Part shown: piece after piece, positions 37,081 through 43,448 of the stretch | How the letters are laid out: the number at the start of each line of letters is the position of its first letter | Numbering within the stretch: the first letter of the stretch is position 1 | From: Candidatus Dojkabacteria bacterium | GTDB taxonomy: Bacteria > Patescibacteria > Dojkabacteria > SC72 | Length of the DNA stretch: 64,000 nt | Assembly: GCA_023229785.1 (NCBI GenBank) | Contig: JALNYV010000004.1 | Coordinates: forward strand, 1 to 64,000 | Reading direction: 5' to 3' | Made by a program: the position numbers and the translations under genes | The notes under the pieces: model-generated | What the model was told of the DNA's origin: nothing | The model's database searches: none | The model's input: the letters and a program-made list of their open reading frames with translations, nothing else

Positions 37081-37623
37081 ATGGCTAAGGTCACTATGGC
37101 GAAGAATGATTGGGAGTCATTAATGGTAGTGTCTTCCAGAATGAGTGCTCTAAAATTAACACTCGCTCAGATATTTGTGGTCGAAAACGTAATTGATTTG
37201 ATCCGTAAAGGAATGGGGACATATTTCGATGAAAAAAAGGAAATTTTAGATAAGGGCGAGAAATTTTTAGCTGGGTATAGAGTTAAATTAGATGCTTTGT
37301 TAAAGAAATACAGCGGAGATACAAAACACCCAGAAGTAGAAAAATTGGCAGAAGAAGGTCGTAAGGAGTTGGATATAGAAGTTAATGATTTATTATCTAA
37401 ATTACAGAAAGAAGAGTTAGAGTTAGATATTTCAGATGAGTTATTTGAACCTTTTAAATTAGCTTTTAGTGTTGGGGCATTTTTTGGAGATAAAGGATAC
37501 AACGATAATGAACACGGGAAAGCAGCTTTCGTAAGAACAATGAAAGCACTTGGAATAAAAACTGAAGATTTAAAGGCTTCAGAGAGTAAAACAGTAGAAG
37601 AGAAAGATAATAAAAACTCGTAA
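37081..37623 (+). CDS. hypothetical helical protein
   Basis: A 180-aa charged, helical protein (LDALLKKYSGDTKHPEVEKLAEEGRK and similar) with an acidic/lysine tail. No family recognised. Last gene before a strong terminator and a shift to GC-rich sequence, so it ends the recA operon. Confidence 0.6.
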   Translation: MAKVTMAKNDWESLMVVSSRMSALKLTLAQIFVVENVIDLIRKGMGTYFDEKKEILDKGEKFLAGYRVKLDALLKKYSGDTKHPEVEKLAEEGRKELDIEVNDLLSKLQKEELELDISDELFEPFKLAFSVGAFFGDKGYNDNEHGKAAFVRTMKALGIKTEDLKASESKTVEEKDNKNS

Positions 37624-37642
37624 TTTTTTACGGGTTTTTATT
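37609..37642 (+). terminator. intrinsic terminator overlapping stop codon
   Basis: A 15-bp stem (37609-37623 with 37628-37642, one mismatch), AT-rich with a GC centre, overlaps the stop of the 180-aa gene and ends in a T-rich arm. Symmetric enough to work in both directions. Confidence 0.65.
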
Positions 37643-37647
37643 ATATG

Positions 37648-37676
37648 TTAACAAGTTAGTATACTTGATGTAGTAT
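37648..37676 (+). promoter_or_regulatory. possible promoter of GC-rich cassette
   Basis: TTAACA (37648-37653), 17 bp, TAGTAT (37671-37676). Followed by a very strong AAAGGAGG ribosome binding site before the ATG at 37702. Confidence 0.4.
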
Positions 37677-37701
37677 GTAGTTAGTTCGAAAGGAGGACTA
37701 A

Positions 37702-37938
37702 ATGCAGTATCATGCGATACAAATACCTTGTCCGAAGTGCGGAAGAAGTATCGTACCGATGGAAGTCTGTTGTAGGGCAGACGGAAATCTGCTTTTCGAG
37801 AGCGTTTGTGTTCTGTGCGGTATGGAGTTTCACTGGGAAACCACAATAGTCAAGATGGTCTTGATGGCTCATGAGTGCGATAAGGTGTCGAAGTCAGTCG
37901 AATTGGCTGATATGGAAACGAAAGGAAAGCCATGCTGA
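37702..37938 (+). CDS. zinc-ribbon protein of GC-rich cassette
   Basis: A 78-aa protein with CPKCGRS near the N-terminus, an unpaired CC, and CVLCGMEF, a plausible zinc ribbon. An AAAGGAGG ribosome binding site precedes the ATG. Its GC content and codon choice (CTG, CGA, GTC, GAG) differ sharply from the AT-rich neighbours. Function unknown; expressed with the protease two genes downstream. Confidence 0.65.
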   Translation: MQYHAIQIPCPKCGRSIVPMEVCCRADGNLLFESVCVLCGMEFHWETTIVKMVLMAHECDKVSKSVELADMETKGKPC

Positions 37939-38120
37939 ACTGCCACGAGTGTTCACTGCCTATCGAGGGGTCGCAGACTCTTGTTCTGTGGCTTCACCAC
38001 TACTACCACAAAGAGTGCTACGAAAAGGTCAATCGAGAAGACCGATGGAATCCGCAAGGGAGAATCTTCCTTGTAGAGGTACATCATGACCGAGACAATC
38101 CGCAAGAACCTAAATCGTAA
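37932..38120 (+). CDS. small zinc-binding protein of GC-rich cassette
   Basis: A 62-aa protein: CHECSLPI, then HHYYHKECYEK, a C2HC arrangement like half a RING or LIM finger. It overlaps both neighbours (7 and 35 nt), indicating a compact foreign operon. No function assigned. Confidence 0.6.
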   Translation: MLNCHECSLPIEGSQTLVLWLHHYYHKECYEKVNREDRWNPQGRIFLVEVHHDRDNPQEPKS

Positions 38121-38661
38121 CGTGGCTGTGGAAGGTGACAAGGTTGAGGCTAGCGGAGTCGTGTTTGAAACTGGCTTCGTACTGACTGTCTGCCACGCCA
38201 TCGAGGTTGACTCGAAAATCAAGGTCAATGGCATTGAGGCTGAAATCGTGTTCGCCTCACCAAAGGACGACCTCTTGTTGCTCGCCTGTCCGACTATCCA
38301 AGTGGAACGTCTGCCTCTGGCTGAAGCTCAAGTGACTGAACAAGTCTACTATGTGGGGAACCCAGGCTCACTCAAGAACGCTGTGATATTCGGGCGAGTG
38401 GTTGCTGAAAACGGAATGCTCTACTGCGACACTGCCGTTCAGATGGGTGCTTCAGGCGGTGGACTCTACAACATGAATGGCGACCTCTGTGGTCTAGTCG
38501 TTGCTATGAAGCAAGCGTGCCACAAGCACGACCATCTGGGTTCGACATTCACTGTTGCTATTCCAGTCCGAGTGATTGCTCCGTTTCTGAATCAGGCTCT
38601 GTTCGTAGCAGGAGCTATCCAAGATGCGATGAGGAGACAGTATGAAACGCAAGTTTCGTAG
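38086..38661 (+). CDS. trypsin-like serine protease
   Basis: A 191-aa chymotrypsin-fold protease. The catalytic triad reads His in LTVCHAIE (near residue 37), Asp in SPKDDLLLLAC (near 60) and Ser in QMGASGGGLYN (near 126), with VYYVGNPG before the serine as in HtrA-like proteases. There is no signal peptide and no PDZ domain, so it acts in the cytoplasm or after lysis. It lies in a GC-rich cassette with two zinc-finger genes and a basic protein, which suggests recent transfer. The substrate is unknown; the zinc proteins might be adaptors. Confidence 0.82.
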   Translation: MTETIRKNLNRNVAVEGDKVEASGVVFETGFVLTVCHAIEVDSKIKVNGIEAEIVFASPKDDLLLLACPTIQVERLPLAEAQVTEQVYYVGNPGSLKNAVIFGRVVAENGMLYCDTAVQMGASGGGLYNMNGDLCGLVVAMKQACHKHDHLGSTFTVAIPVRVIAPFLNQALFVAGAIQDAMRRQYETQVS

Positions 38662-38908
38662 GCGTGGAAGAACTATCTACCGCAGACGAGCTGAGCCACC
38701 AACAGAAGATGTGGTGGTTGTAGGTCAGATGACCAAGCACCATGTGCCACCTACACATCCTTGCTTCTACCCACAGTTCATACTACATAAGGACGAGAGA
38801 CATCACCAAGCATACCACCTGTTGTTTGGAAGTGCCGCGAGCTATGAGATGGCTTGCGAGATTTTACTCCACGACTGGTGGGAGTGTCCGCATGGTCGAG
38901 TAAACTAA
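38642..38908 (+). CDS. basic protein, possible degenerate HNH-like
   Basis: An 88-aa protein with a basic N-terminus (MKRKFRRRGRTIYRRR) and TKHHVPPTHP, then HHQAYHLLFGSAASYEMACEIL. The His pairs and the HxAYHLLFG stretch recall small HNH-like proteins common in CPR and phage genomes, but the Asn-rich core is missing, so catalysis is doubtful. Last gene of the GC-rich cassette. Confidence 0.55.
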   Translation: MKRKFRRRGRTIYRRRAEPPTEDVVVVGQMTKHHVPPTHPCFYPQFILHKDERHHQAYHLLFGSAASYEMACEILLHDWWECPHGRVN

Positions 38909-38954
38909 CGTGTGACTATGAGTTAAATCCTCGCGGATAGTTCTGTGAGGTGGG

Positions 38955-40247
38955 GTGAGTCAAACGAACGGTTCACCCCCAAATTTATCAGAGGATAAAA
39001 AATTAAATTATAAGTATATGGAATTAATACGTTGGACAGAAGCCGATATAAAAAAATTATTATCTTGTAAAGATGATGATGAATTAATGGAAGCTTTCCC
39101 TGGTCATAAAATAGAAAGCTTGACAAGACGACGAAGAAAACTCCTAGCTGAAGGTTGGGGAACTACTGAATTGGATATTGACAAAAAAGCAACTTCATTA
39201 AAAGCTGAGATGGCTATTTTGAAACATAAGAATCAAGAGTTGCTTAAATTATCAAATTTAAATGATCGTATATTAGAATTTAATGAAAAAACAATTGAAG
39301 CTTTACCAAGAGTTGATATTCCATCTCCTTTAGTATTTGATAAGACAAAAACCACCGAATCGGCAGTTTTGGTGTTGAGTTGTTTGCATATAGGAGAAGT
39401 TATAAATAAACAAGAAATGGGCGGTCTTAATCAGTATAATTTTGATATATTTAAGAAACGTTTTCAGTATTTAATTGAAAAGACCATATCGTTTACTGCA
39501 AATAATATGTCTACTTATCAATTTCCAGAGATTAATGTTTTGTGTACAGGAGATATGGTAAGCGGTACAATTCACGATGAGTTAGAAGCAACTAATGAAT
39601 TAAATATTGTAGAACAGGCAACATTAGGTGCTTTGGTTGTGGCACAAGGTTTTCAGGATTTGGCTCGTGCTTTTCCAAAGGTAATTGTTACATGTGTAGT
39701 AGGTAATCATGGAAGAGTTAAAAAAGAAAAGTACTTTAAGAATAAACAATCTGTAAATTGGGATTTTATATTCTATAATAATTTAGCCTTGATGCTAAAA
39801 AATCAAAAAAATATTCAATTTAATATTCCTCTTTCTTTTTGGGCTGGTGTACAAATTGAAGGATATAATTTTTTAGTAATGCATGGAGATATGATTAAGA
39901 GCTGGGGAGGTATTCCTTTCTACGGATTACAACGTGAAGCAAGTAAATGGACTGAAATCATGGCAAGTAATAAGGAGTTCTTCAAGTATTTCGTGACTTC
40001 ACATTTTCACACTAAAGCAATTCTACAAACTCCCACTGGAGAACGCATTATGAATGCAAGTTTAAAGGGTGGGGATGAGTATGCTATAGGGCTTGGATTT
40101 TTTGGCGAACCAGTTCAGTTGTTGTTCGGGGTTAATAAAAAATACGGCAAAACATGGGAGTTAAGTATTAATGCAAAATACGCAGATAAGATAGTAAAAC
40201 CTAGATATGTAGCAGATAGAACAAAAAATCTTATAGACCAGATATAG
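38955..40247 (+). CDS. calcineurin-like metallophosphoesterase with N-terminal HTH
   Basis: A 430-aa protein. Residues 20-75 (RWTEADIKKLLSCKDDDELMEAFPG then KIESLTRRRRKL) are an HTH-like segment. The phosphoesterase motifs follow: LSCLHIGE (I), CTGDMVSG (II), VVGNHGR (III), VMHGDM (IV) and TSHFHTKA (V). The substrate could be nucleic acid or a nucleotide. GTG 38955 follows a GAGGTG site; ATG 39018 is an alternative. AT-rich composition returns here, marking the end of the foreign cassette. Confidence 0.75.
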   Translation: MSQTNGSPPNLSEDKKLNYKYMELIRWTEADIKKLLSCKDDDELMEAFPGHKIESLTRRRRKLLAEGWGTTELDIDKKATSLKAEMAILKHKNQELLKLSNLNDRILEFNEKTIEALPRVDIPSPLVFDKTKTTESAVLVLSCLHIGEVINKQEMGGLNQYNFDIFKKRFQYLIEKTISFTANNMSTYQFPEINVLCTGDMVSGTIHDELEATNELNIVEQATLGALVVAQGFQDLARAFPKVIVTCVVGNHGRVKKEKYFKNKQSVNWDFIFYNNLALMLKNQKNIQFNIPLSFWAGVQIEGYNFLVMHGDMIKSWGGIPFYGLQREASKWTEIMASNKEFFKYFVTSHFHTKAILQTPTGERIMNASLKGGDEYAIGLGFFGEPVQLLFGVNKKYGKTWELSINAKYADKIVKPRYVADRTKNLIDQI

Positions 40248-40265
40248 TTATCAACAGGTAGGGAC

Positions 40266-40294
40266 TTGACAAGTAGTTATATATAATATATAAT
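40266..40294 (+). promoter_or_regulatory. consensus promoter with palindromic -35
   Basis: TTGACA (40266-40271), 17 bp, TATAAT (40289-40294); palindrome at 40264-40274. Predicted start near 40301. Drives the endolysin candidate and possibly the RNAs that follow. Confidence 0.88.
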
Positions 40295-40306
40295 ACCCAA
40301 AGATCA

Positions 40307-40350
40307 TTAAAGATTGGAAAATCGCAGAGGGAGCGACTAAAAATCTTTAA
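40307..40350 (+). promoter_or_regulatory. structured 5' leader of endolysin-candidate mRNA
   Basis: TTAAAGATT (40307-40315) pairs with AATCTTTAA (40342-40350), enclosing TCGC (40322) with GCGA (40333). The stem ends just before the GGGATAA ribosome binding region of the GTG start, so it could control translation. Confidence 0.5.
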
Positions 40351-40361
40351 GGGATAATTAA

Positions 40362-40841
40362 GTGAAAATTTTCAATTTAGTTATCGCGATTTTAATTGCT
40401 ATTCCGCAATATTCAGCGATGGCATCGGTTGAACCAATAGTGGTATTAGTCGAACCTACAATTGAGACAGTAGCAGTAATTGATCCTAGGATTGCGAAGT
40501 TAGAAGCATTTTTTCAGAAGTATAGGTGTCCTTACCCACAATTGGCAAGTAAATATATTGAAGTTGCGGATAAGTATGGATTGGTGTATACTCTACTTCC
40601 ATCCATATCTTTGAAGGAAAGTACATGTGGTAAGAATGTGTTTAGAAGACATAATTGGTGGGGTTATGGATTTATGGAATTTAATTCAGTTGAAGAGGGC
40701 ATGGAGTACGTTGCTGATAAATTAGCAAACGGAAAATATTATAAAGGAAAGTCATTAGAGCAAAAACTCCGTACGTATAATAGTGTAAATCAAAAATATC
40801 CCAGTCATGCAATAGAGTTAATGAGAAGTATTGAAAATTAA
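40362..40841 (+). CDS. secreted cell-wall hydrolase candidate (endolysin)
   Basis: A 159-aa protein with an N-terminal signal-like segment (FNLVIAILIAIPQYSAMA). The rest resembles lysozyme-fold glucosaminidase or transglycosylase domains: YIEVADKYGLVYTLLPSISLKESTCG, where the glutamate of LKES is a catalytic candidate, then NWWGYGFMEF and EEGMEYVADKLA. This layout is common in wall hydrolases of Gram-positive and CPR genomes. GTG start with a structured leader, which would suit tight timing of lysis. No holin is recognised nearby. Confidence 0.6.
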   Translation: MKIFNLVIAILIAIPQYSAMASVEPIVVLVEPTIETVAVIDPRIAKLEAFFQKYRCPYPQLASKYIEVADKYGLVYTLLPSISLKESTCGKNVFRRHNWWGYGFMEFNSVEEGMEYVADKLANGKYYKGKSLEQKLRTYNSVNQKYPSHAIELMRSIEN

Positions 40842-40854
40842 TTAAGTTTGGGGT

Positions 40855-41010
40855 GGGTGAATAATCTCCTTTGTACGGGGAGATAAACCACAGGGTGAAA
40901 GTCCGAAGGGGCTAGTAATCTTGGTAAGCGCAGTAACATGAATAACTAATTACTGTACACTCGCATCTGAGGCTTTATTCTAGATAAAAATTGTGCCTCA
41001 GCCCCATTCA
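40855..41010 (+). ncRNA. structured RNA candidate A
   Basis: Pairings visible: GTGG (40853) with CCAC (40888) closing ATCTCC/GGAGAT (40864, 40879); GGGGCT (40908) with AGCCCC (41000) enclosing CAGTAA/TTACTG (40931, 40950) and CTGAGGC/GCCTCAG (40967, 40995). A GAAAGTCCGA stretch lies in the joining region and recurs, as GAAGTCCGA, in the RNA at 50393. No known family recognised; no frame of note. Confidence 0.5.
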
Positions 41011-41019
41011 GTTTAAAAT

Positions 41020-41190
41020 ATGTTAAAATCAGAAGTAATAATTTATAAAATAATCAGACGTGCGTCAAAGGTTGGTAATCAGGTTTGGTGTGAAACAAAT
41101 TTTGGTGTGAAGAAATTTCCTATTTCTAAGATAGATGATTCAATAGTTTTGGCAAGTTTTCTTGAACGAGAAAAGACGGGTAAGTTATAA
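41020..41190 (+). CDS. 56-aa hypothetical protein
   Basis: A small frame from ATG 41020 to TAA 41190: basic start (EVIIYKIIRRASKVG), then VWCETNFGVKKFPISKID. It has a natural-looking mixed composition and no recognisable motif. It lies between a structured RNA and tRNA-Ile, and ends 5 nt before the tRNA. Confidence 0.4.
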   Translation: MLKSEVIIYKIIRRASKVGNQVWCETNFGVKKFPISKIDDSIVLASFLEREKTGKL

Positions 41191-41195
41191 ATTAA

Positions 41196-41273
41196 AGAAG
41201 CGTAGCCTAGTGGTCAAAGGCGCTATTCTTATAAAGTAGTTATTCGTTGGTTCGAATCCAACCGCTTCTACCA
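41196..41273 (+). tRNA. tRNA-Ile(UAU)
   Basis: Acceptor AGAAGCG/CGCTTCT with encoded CCA. Anticodon loop CTTATAA gives UAU, reading AUA without lysidine modification. Isolated from the main array, between two structured RNAs. Confidence 0.85.
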
Positions 41274-41274
41274 A

Positions 41275-41515
41275 GAGTTCAATGAGGTAATGCTCAAAGA
41301 ATTCATCAAGATAACTTAGAAATTGTTGCTGGCTATCCAGAATGAAAGGCTGGGTTCAGGGATAAAACCCTGTTCACATACTTCGAGGTTATCTTTCGTT
41401 GGGGCGTATTCCAAGCTAGTCGCTTGGTGCCCCGTTAAAAAATTCGTGCTGGTGTGGGTGGTGTGCCTTCGGGAACGGTATCATCCTGTAAATGTTTTCC
41501 GTACCTAAAACTACC
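41275..41515 (+). ncRNA. structured RNA candidate B (multi-branched)
   Basis: Right after tRNA-Ile: GAGTTC/GAATTC (41275, 41299); GATAAC/GTTATC (41310, 41388) closing a three-way junction with CTGG-ctat-CCAG (41329) and CAGGG-ataaaa-CCCTG (41357); a two-part hairpin GGGGC/GCCCC around CCAAGC/GCTTGG (41401-41433); and a 9-bp wobble-rich stem GGGTGGTGT/GTATCATCC (41456, 41478) near a TTCG loop. No convincing frame. Family not recognised. Confidence 0.55.
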
Positions 41516-41562
41516 AGTATTTTCATTTTTTAATTGAAAACTTATTATTAATATTTGTGTTT

Positions 41563-42111
41563 ATGACACCATGTTCACTTTCGTCGCTTTTGTCTTTTTT
41601 AAATAGATATGCACAAGATCTAAAAACACCAGTTGGTGATTTTGGTGGCAGTTTGGAGAGTCAATATAAGGAAACGGTAAATCTTCATGGTAAGAAATTA
41701 GCAAAAGGATTTAAAGATAAACGCGATACAGTTCAGAAAGTGTTAGCTTCTGGTGGAATTACCGATTATCATGTTCTTGATTTTGCAACGGGGGTTGATC
41801 TTCTTAAGCCAGTTAAGGGAAAGAAATATGGATTAGGTATTTGTATGGATTTATTAGAGCATGTAACACAACCATTTATAGTTTGTAATAATATTAGTAA
41901 CGCATTAAAGAAGGGTGCTCTGTTGTTTGTAACAGTGCCATTTATATGGGAAGTGCATGATCATCCAGGTGATTATTGGAGATATACTCCACAAGGATTA
42001 TCTACTTTATTTCCAACATTAGAGTGTTTAGAATTATTTATGACTAGAGATGAGTTGCCTGACGAAGCGGTTCCAAGAACTCGTGTTATAGGAATTTTTA
42101 GAAAGAAGTAA
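41563..42111 (+). CDS. class I SAM-dependent methyltransferase-like protein
   Basis: A 182-aa protein. VLDFATGVDLL may be a degraded motif I. The clearer part is LGICMDLLEHVTQPFIVCNNISNALKKGALLFVTVPFIWE and HPGDYWRYTPQGL, the central and C-terminal pattern of Methyltransf_11-type enzymes. The glycine-rich SAM loop (GxGxG) is missing, so activity is uncertain. ATG 41563 is preferred to an upstream GTG. Followed after 1 nt by the Fic gene; the two may form a unit. Confidence 0.65.
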   Translation: MTPCSLSSLLSFLNRYAQDLKTPVGDFGGSLESQYKETVNLHGKKLAKGFKDKRDTVQKVLASGGITDYHVLDFATGVDLLKPVKGKKYGLGICMDLLEHVTQPFIVCNNISNALKKGALLFVTVPFIWEVHDHPGDYWRYTPQGLSTLFPTLECLELFMTRDELPDEAVPRTRVIGIFRKK

Positions 42112-42112
42112 T

Positions 42113-42601
42113 ATGGAAAAGTATACCAAAGAAGAATTAGAAGAGTTTCTTACGGAATCCAATGAAATTGAAAGTGAATTTTCAAAAGAAGCATTAGAGG
42201 ATGCTCATAAGGCTTGGGATTATTTAGTTAGTGAGTGTTGTACCTTACCATTACCAATGATACTTGAAACGCATAGGATCTTAATGCATAGGTTAAATGA
42301 ACCTATAGCTGGTAGATTGAGAGACGAGAATGTGAGAGTAGGTAGACGTGTATGTCCAGATTGTAAGGAAGTACCAGATTTACTTGACGAATGGGTTAGA
42401 AAATGGTGTTATGGAAAAGCAGATACAGAAGAGAAGATAAAACAAGCTCATATAGAGTTTGAGATGGTACATCCGTTTAGAGATGGAAATGGACGCGTTG
42501 GACGATTATTATTAAATTTCATGCGTGTTAAAGTAGGATTACCACTTTTGATAATTCATACAGGCAAAGAACAGCTTGGATATTATTCTTGGTTTAATTA
42601 A
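42113..42601 (+). CDS. Fic-domain protein (AMP-transferase family)
   Basis: A 162-aa Fic protein. The active-site loop HPFRDGNGRVGRLL matches HxFx(D/E)GNGRxxR completely, with the catalytic His. CPDC..PDLL lies before it. The N-terminal ESNEIESEF resembles the inhibitory helix motif (S/T)xxxE(G/N), with Ser in place of G/N. Fic enzymes usually transfer AMP to a Tyr, Ser or Thr of a target such as a GTPase or gyrase. The location immediately upstream of the tRNA operon promoter suggests a translation or host-takeover target, but this is only inference. Confidence 0.9.
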   Translation: MEKYTKEELEEFLTESNEIESEFSKEALEDAHKAWDYLVSECCTLPLPMILETHRILMHRLNEPIAGRLRDENVRVGRRVCPDCKEVPDLLDEWVRKWCYGKADTEEKIKQAHIEFEMVHPFRDGNGRVGRLLLNFMRVKVGLPLLIIHTGKEQLGYYSWFN

Positions 42602-42605
42602 ATAT

Positions 42606-42635
42606 TTGACAAGAATAAAAGTACTTGTGTATAAT
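42606..42635 (+). promoter_or_regulatory. promoter of leader peptide and tRNA array
   Basis: TTGACA (42606-42611), 18 bp, TATAAT (42630-42635). The expected +1 at 42642 is the A of the leader-peptide ATG. A TTGACAAG half of the palindrome family is retained. Confidence 0.85.
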
Positions 42636-42641
42636 GTATCT

Positions 42642-42758
42642 ATGTTAAATTTACTATCCAAAATTAATCTGAGTGCTCAACCGAGGTCCAATTCGGATCA
42701 TTTTGTCGTCGTGGCACAATCAGAATGTAATACAACCAAATATGGAGATAGTGTGTGA
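42642..42758 (+). CDS. 38-aa leader peptide of tRNA array
   Basis: A 38-codon frame whose ATG coincides with the predicted transcription start, so it would be leaderless. It contains 19 of the 20 amino acids (all but Trp) and 27 different codons, including ones that look rare in this AT-rich genome (CCG, AGG, TCG, TCC, CTG, GTC twice). The TGA at 42756-42758 lies inside the 5' arm of an antiterminator stem. I infer a regulatory peptide whose translation senses the supply of charged tRNAs, not a functional protein. Confidence 0.6.
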   Translation: MLNLLSKINLSAQPRSNSDHFVVVAQSECNTTKYGDSV

Positions 42759-42823
42759 TTAGCTTTTAATTAGGGAATAAAACCGTTAAAAAAGCAAATC
42801 ACACCCAAAAGGTGTGTTTTTTT
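42753..42823 (+). promoter_or_regulatory. attenuator: competing antiterminator and intrinsic terminator
   Basis: Antiterminator: GTGTGATT-a-GCTTTT (42753-42767) pairs with AAAAGC-a-AATCACAC (42790-42804), 14 bp with one mismatch. Terminator: CACACC (42800-42805), loop CAAAA, GGTGTG (42811-42816), then seven T. The two share 42800-42804 and cannot form together. The leader-peptide stop codon is in the 5' arm, so a ribosome there would favour termination, while one stalled earlier would favour read-through into the tRNAs. Confidence 0.7.
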
Positions 42824-42845
42824 AAAAAGTTGGGGGTAGGTTCTT

Positions 42846-42873
42846 CCTCCTTACGATCATGAGCGTAGGGAGG
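42846..42873 (+). other. hairpin at 5' end of tRNA precursor
   Basis: CCTCC/GGAGG and TACG/CGTA form a two-part stem around an 8-nt loop just upstream of tRNA-Thr(GGU). Probably a processing or stability element of the polycistronic precursor. Confidence 0.4.
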
Positions 42874-42881
42874 CGAAATTT

Positions 42882-42956
42882 GCTCCTAAGGTGTTGGAAG
42901 CGACATAATCCCTTGGTAAGGGATAGTGCAAAGCGCAAATCTTTGTAGGAGCTCCA
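42882..42956 (+). tRNA. tRNA-Thr(GGU)
   Basis: Perfect acceptor GCTCCTA/TAGGAGC, encoded CCA, anticodon stem ATCCC/GGGAT with loop TTGGTAA (GGU), T arm CAAAG/CTTTG with a CGCAAAT loop. The D arm is weak. First gene of the main array. Confidence 0.75.
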
Positions 42957-42959
42957 AAT

Positions 42960-43048
42960 GGAAGATTATAACGTAATTGTCACCGTCCCCGTCTTGAAAA
43001 CGGGTGCCCCTCGGGGCATTACTGGTTAAAATCCAGTATCTTCCGCCA
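42960..43048 (+). tRNA. tRNA-Ser(UGA)
   Basis: Acceptor GGAAGAT/ATCTTCC, anticodon loop CTTGAAA (UGA), long variable arm TGCCCC/GGGGCA as expected for serine, encoded CCA. Confidence 0.93.
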
Positions 43049-43049
43049 C

Positions 43050-43137
43050 GGAGATATGTCAGAGTGGACTATCGTGCAGCTTTGCTAAAGCTGTGGGTGT
43101 AAAAGCCCCAGAGGTTCGAATCCTCTTGTCTCCGCCA
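43050..43137 (+). tRNA. tRNA-Ser(GCU)
   Basis: Acceptor GGAGATA/TGTCTCC, anticodon stem CAGCT/AGCTG with loop TTGCTAA (GCU), long variable arm, encoded CCA. Confidence 0.93.
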
Positions 43138-43141
43138 ATAA

Positions 43142-43216
43142 GGGCTAGTAGTATAACGGCTATTACTGTGAGCTTGCACCTCACGAATTGGGTTTCGACT
43201 ACCCACTGGTCCACCA
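43142..43216 (+). tRNA. tRNA-Ala(UGC)
   Basis: Acceptor GGGCTAG/CTGGTCC with wobble pairs, anticodon stem GTGAG/CTCAC with loop CTTGCAC (UGC), encoded CCA. Confidence 0.92.
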
Positions 43217-43219
43217 AAT

Positions 43220-43294
43220 GTTTCTGTAGTGAAACGGAAATCACAACAGTCTTCGAAACTGTGAGTGGGGGTTCGACTCCCTCCAGAAACACCA
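43220..43294 (+). tRNA. tRNA-Arg(UCG)
   Basis: Acceptor GTTTCTG/CAGAAAC, anticodon stem ACAGT/ACTGT with loop CTTCGAA (UCG), T loop TTCGACT, encoded CCA. Confidence 0.92.
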
Positions 43295-43295
43295 T

Positions 43296-43370
43296 ACTCG
43301 GCTAGCTCAATGGTAGAGCAACTCTTTTACACAGAGAAGGTTCAAAGTTCAAATCTTTGGCTGAGTACCA
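43296..43370 (+). tRNA. tRNA-Val(UAC)
   Basis: Acceptor ACTCGGC/GCTGAGT, D arm GCTC/GAGC, anticodon loop TTTACAC (UAC), T loop TTCAAAT, encoded CCA. Confidence 0.92.
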
Positions 43371-43372
43371 AT

Positions 43373-43446
43373 ATCGAGTTCGTCTAACGGTAAGACGGCT
43401 GCCTCCAAAACAGCTTATGAGGGTTCAATTCCTTCACTCGGTGCCA
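43373..43446 (+). tRNA. tRNA-Trp(CCA)
   Basis: Acceptor ATCGAGT/ACTCGGT, anticodon loop CTCCAAA (CCA), T loop TTCAATT, encoded 3' CCA. A normal UGG reader: no sign of UGA recoding. Confidence 0.9.
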
Positions 43447-43448
43447 AT

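Noticed and set aside
41323..41508. 61-codon open frame after tRNA-Ile
   Set aside because: It crosses the strong paired regions of structured RNA B, has no ribosome binding site and an implausible composition.
40842..41556. GOLLD or ROOL giant RNA beside the tRNAs
   Set aside because: The region is interrupted by a tRNA and a small gene, is shorter than those RNAs, and no shared motif was recognised.
43373..43446. Suppressor tRNA or TGA recoding
   Set aside because: The tRNA-Trp anticodon is CCA, TGA ends many genes in ATGA overlaps, and no stop-reading anticodon was found.
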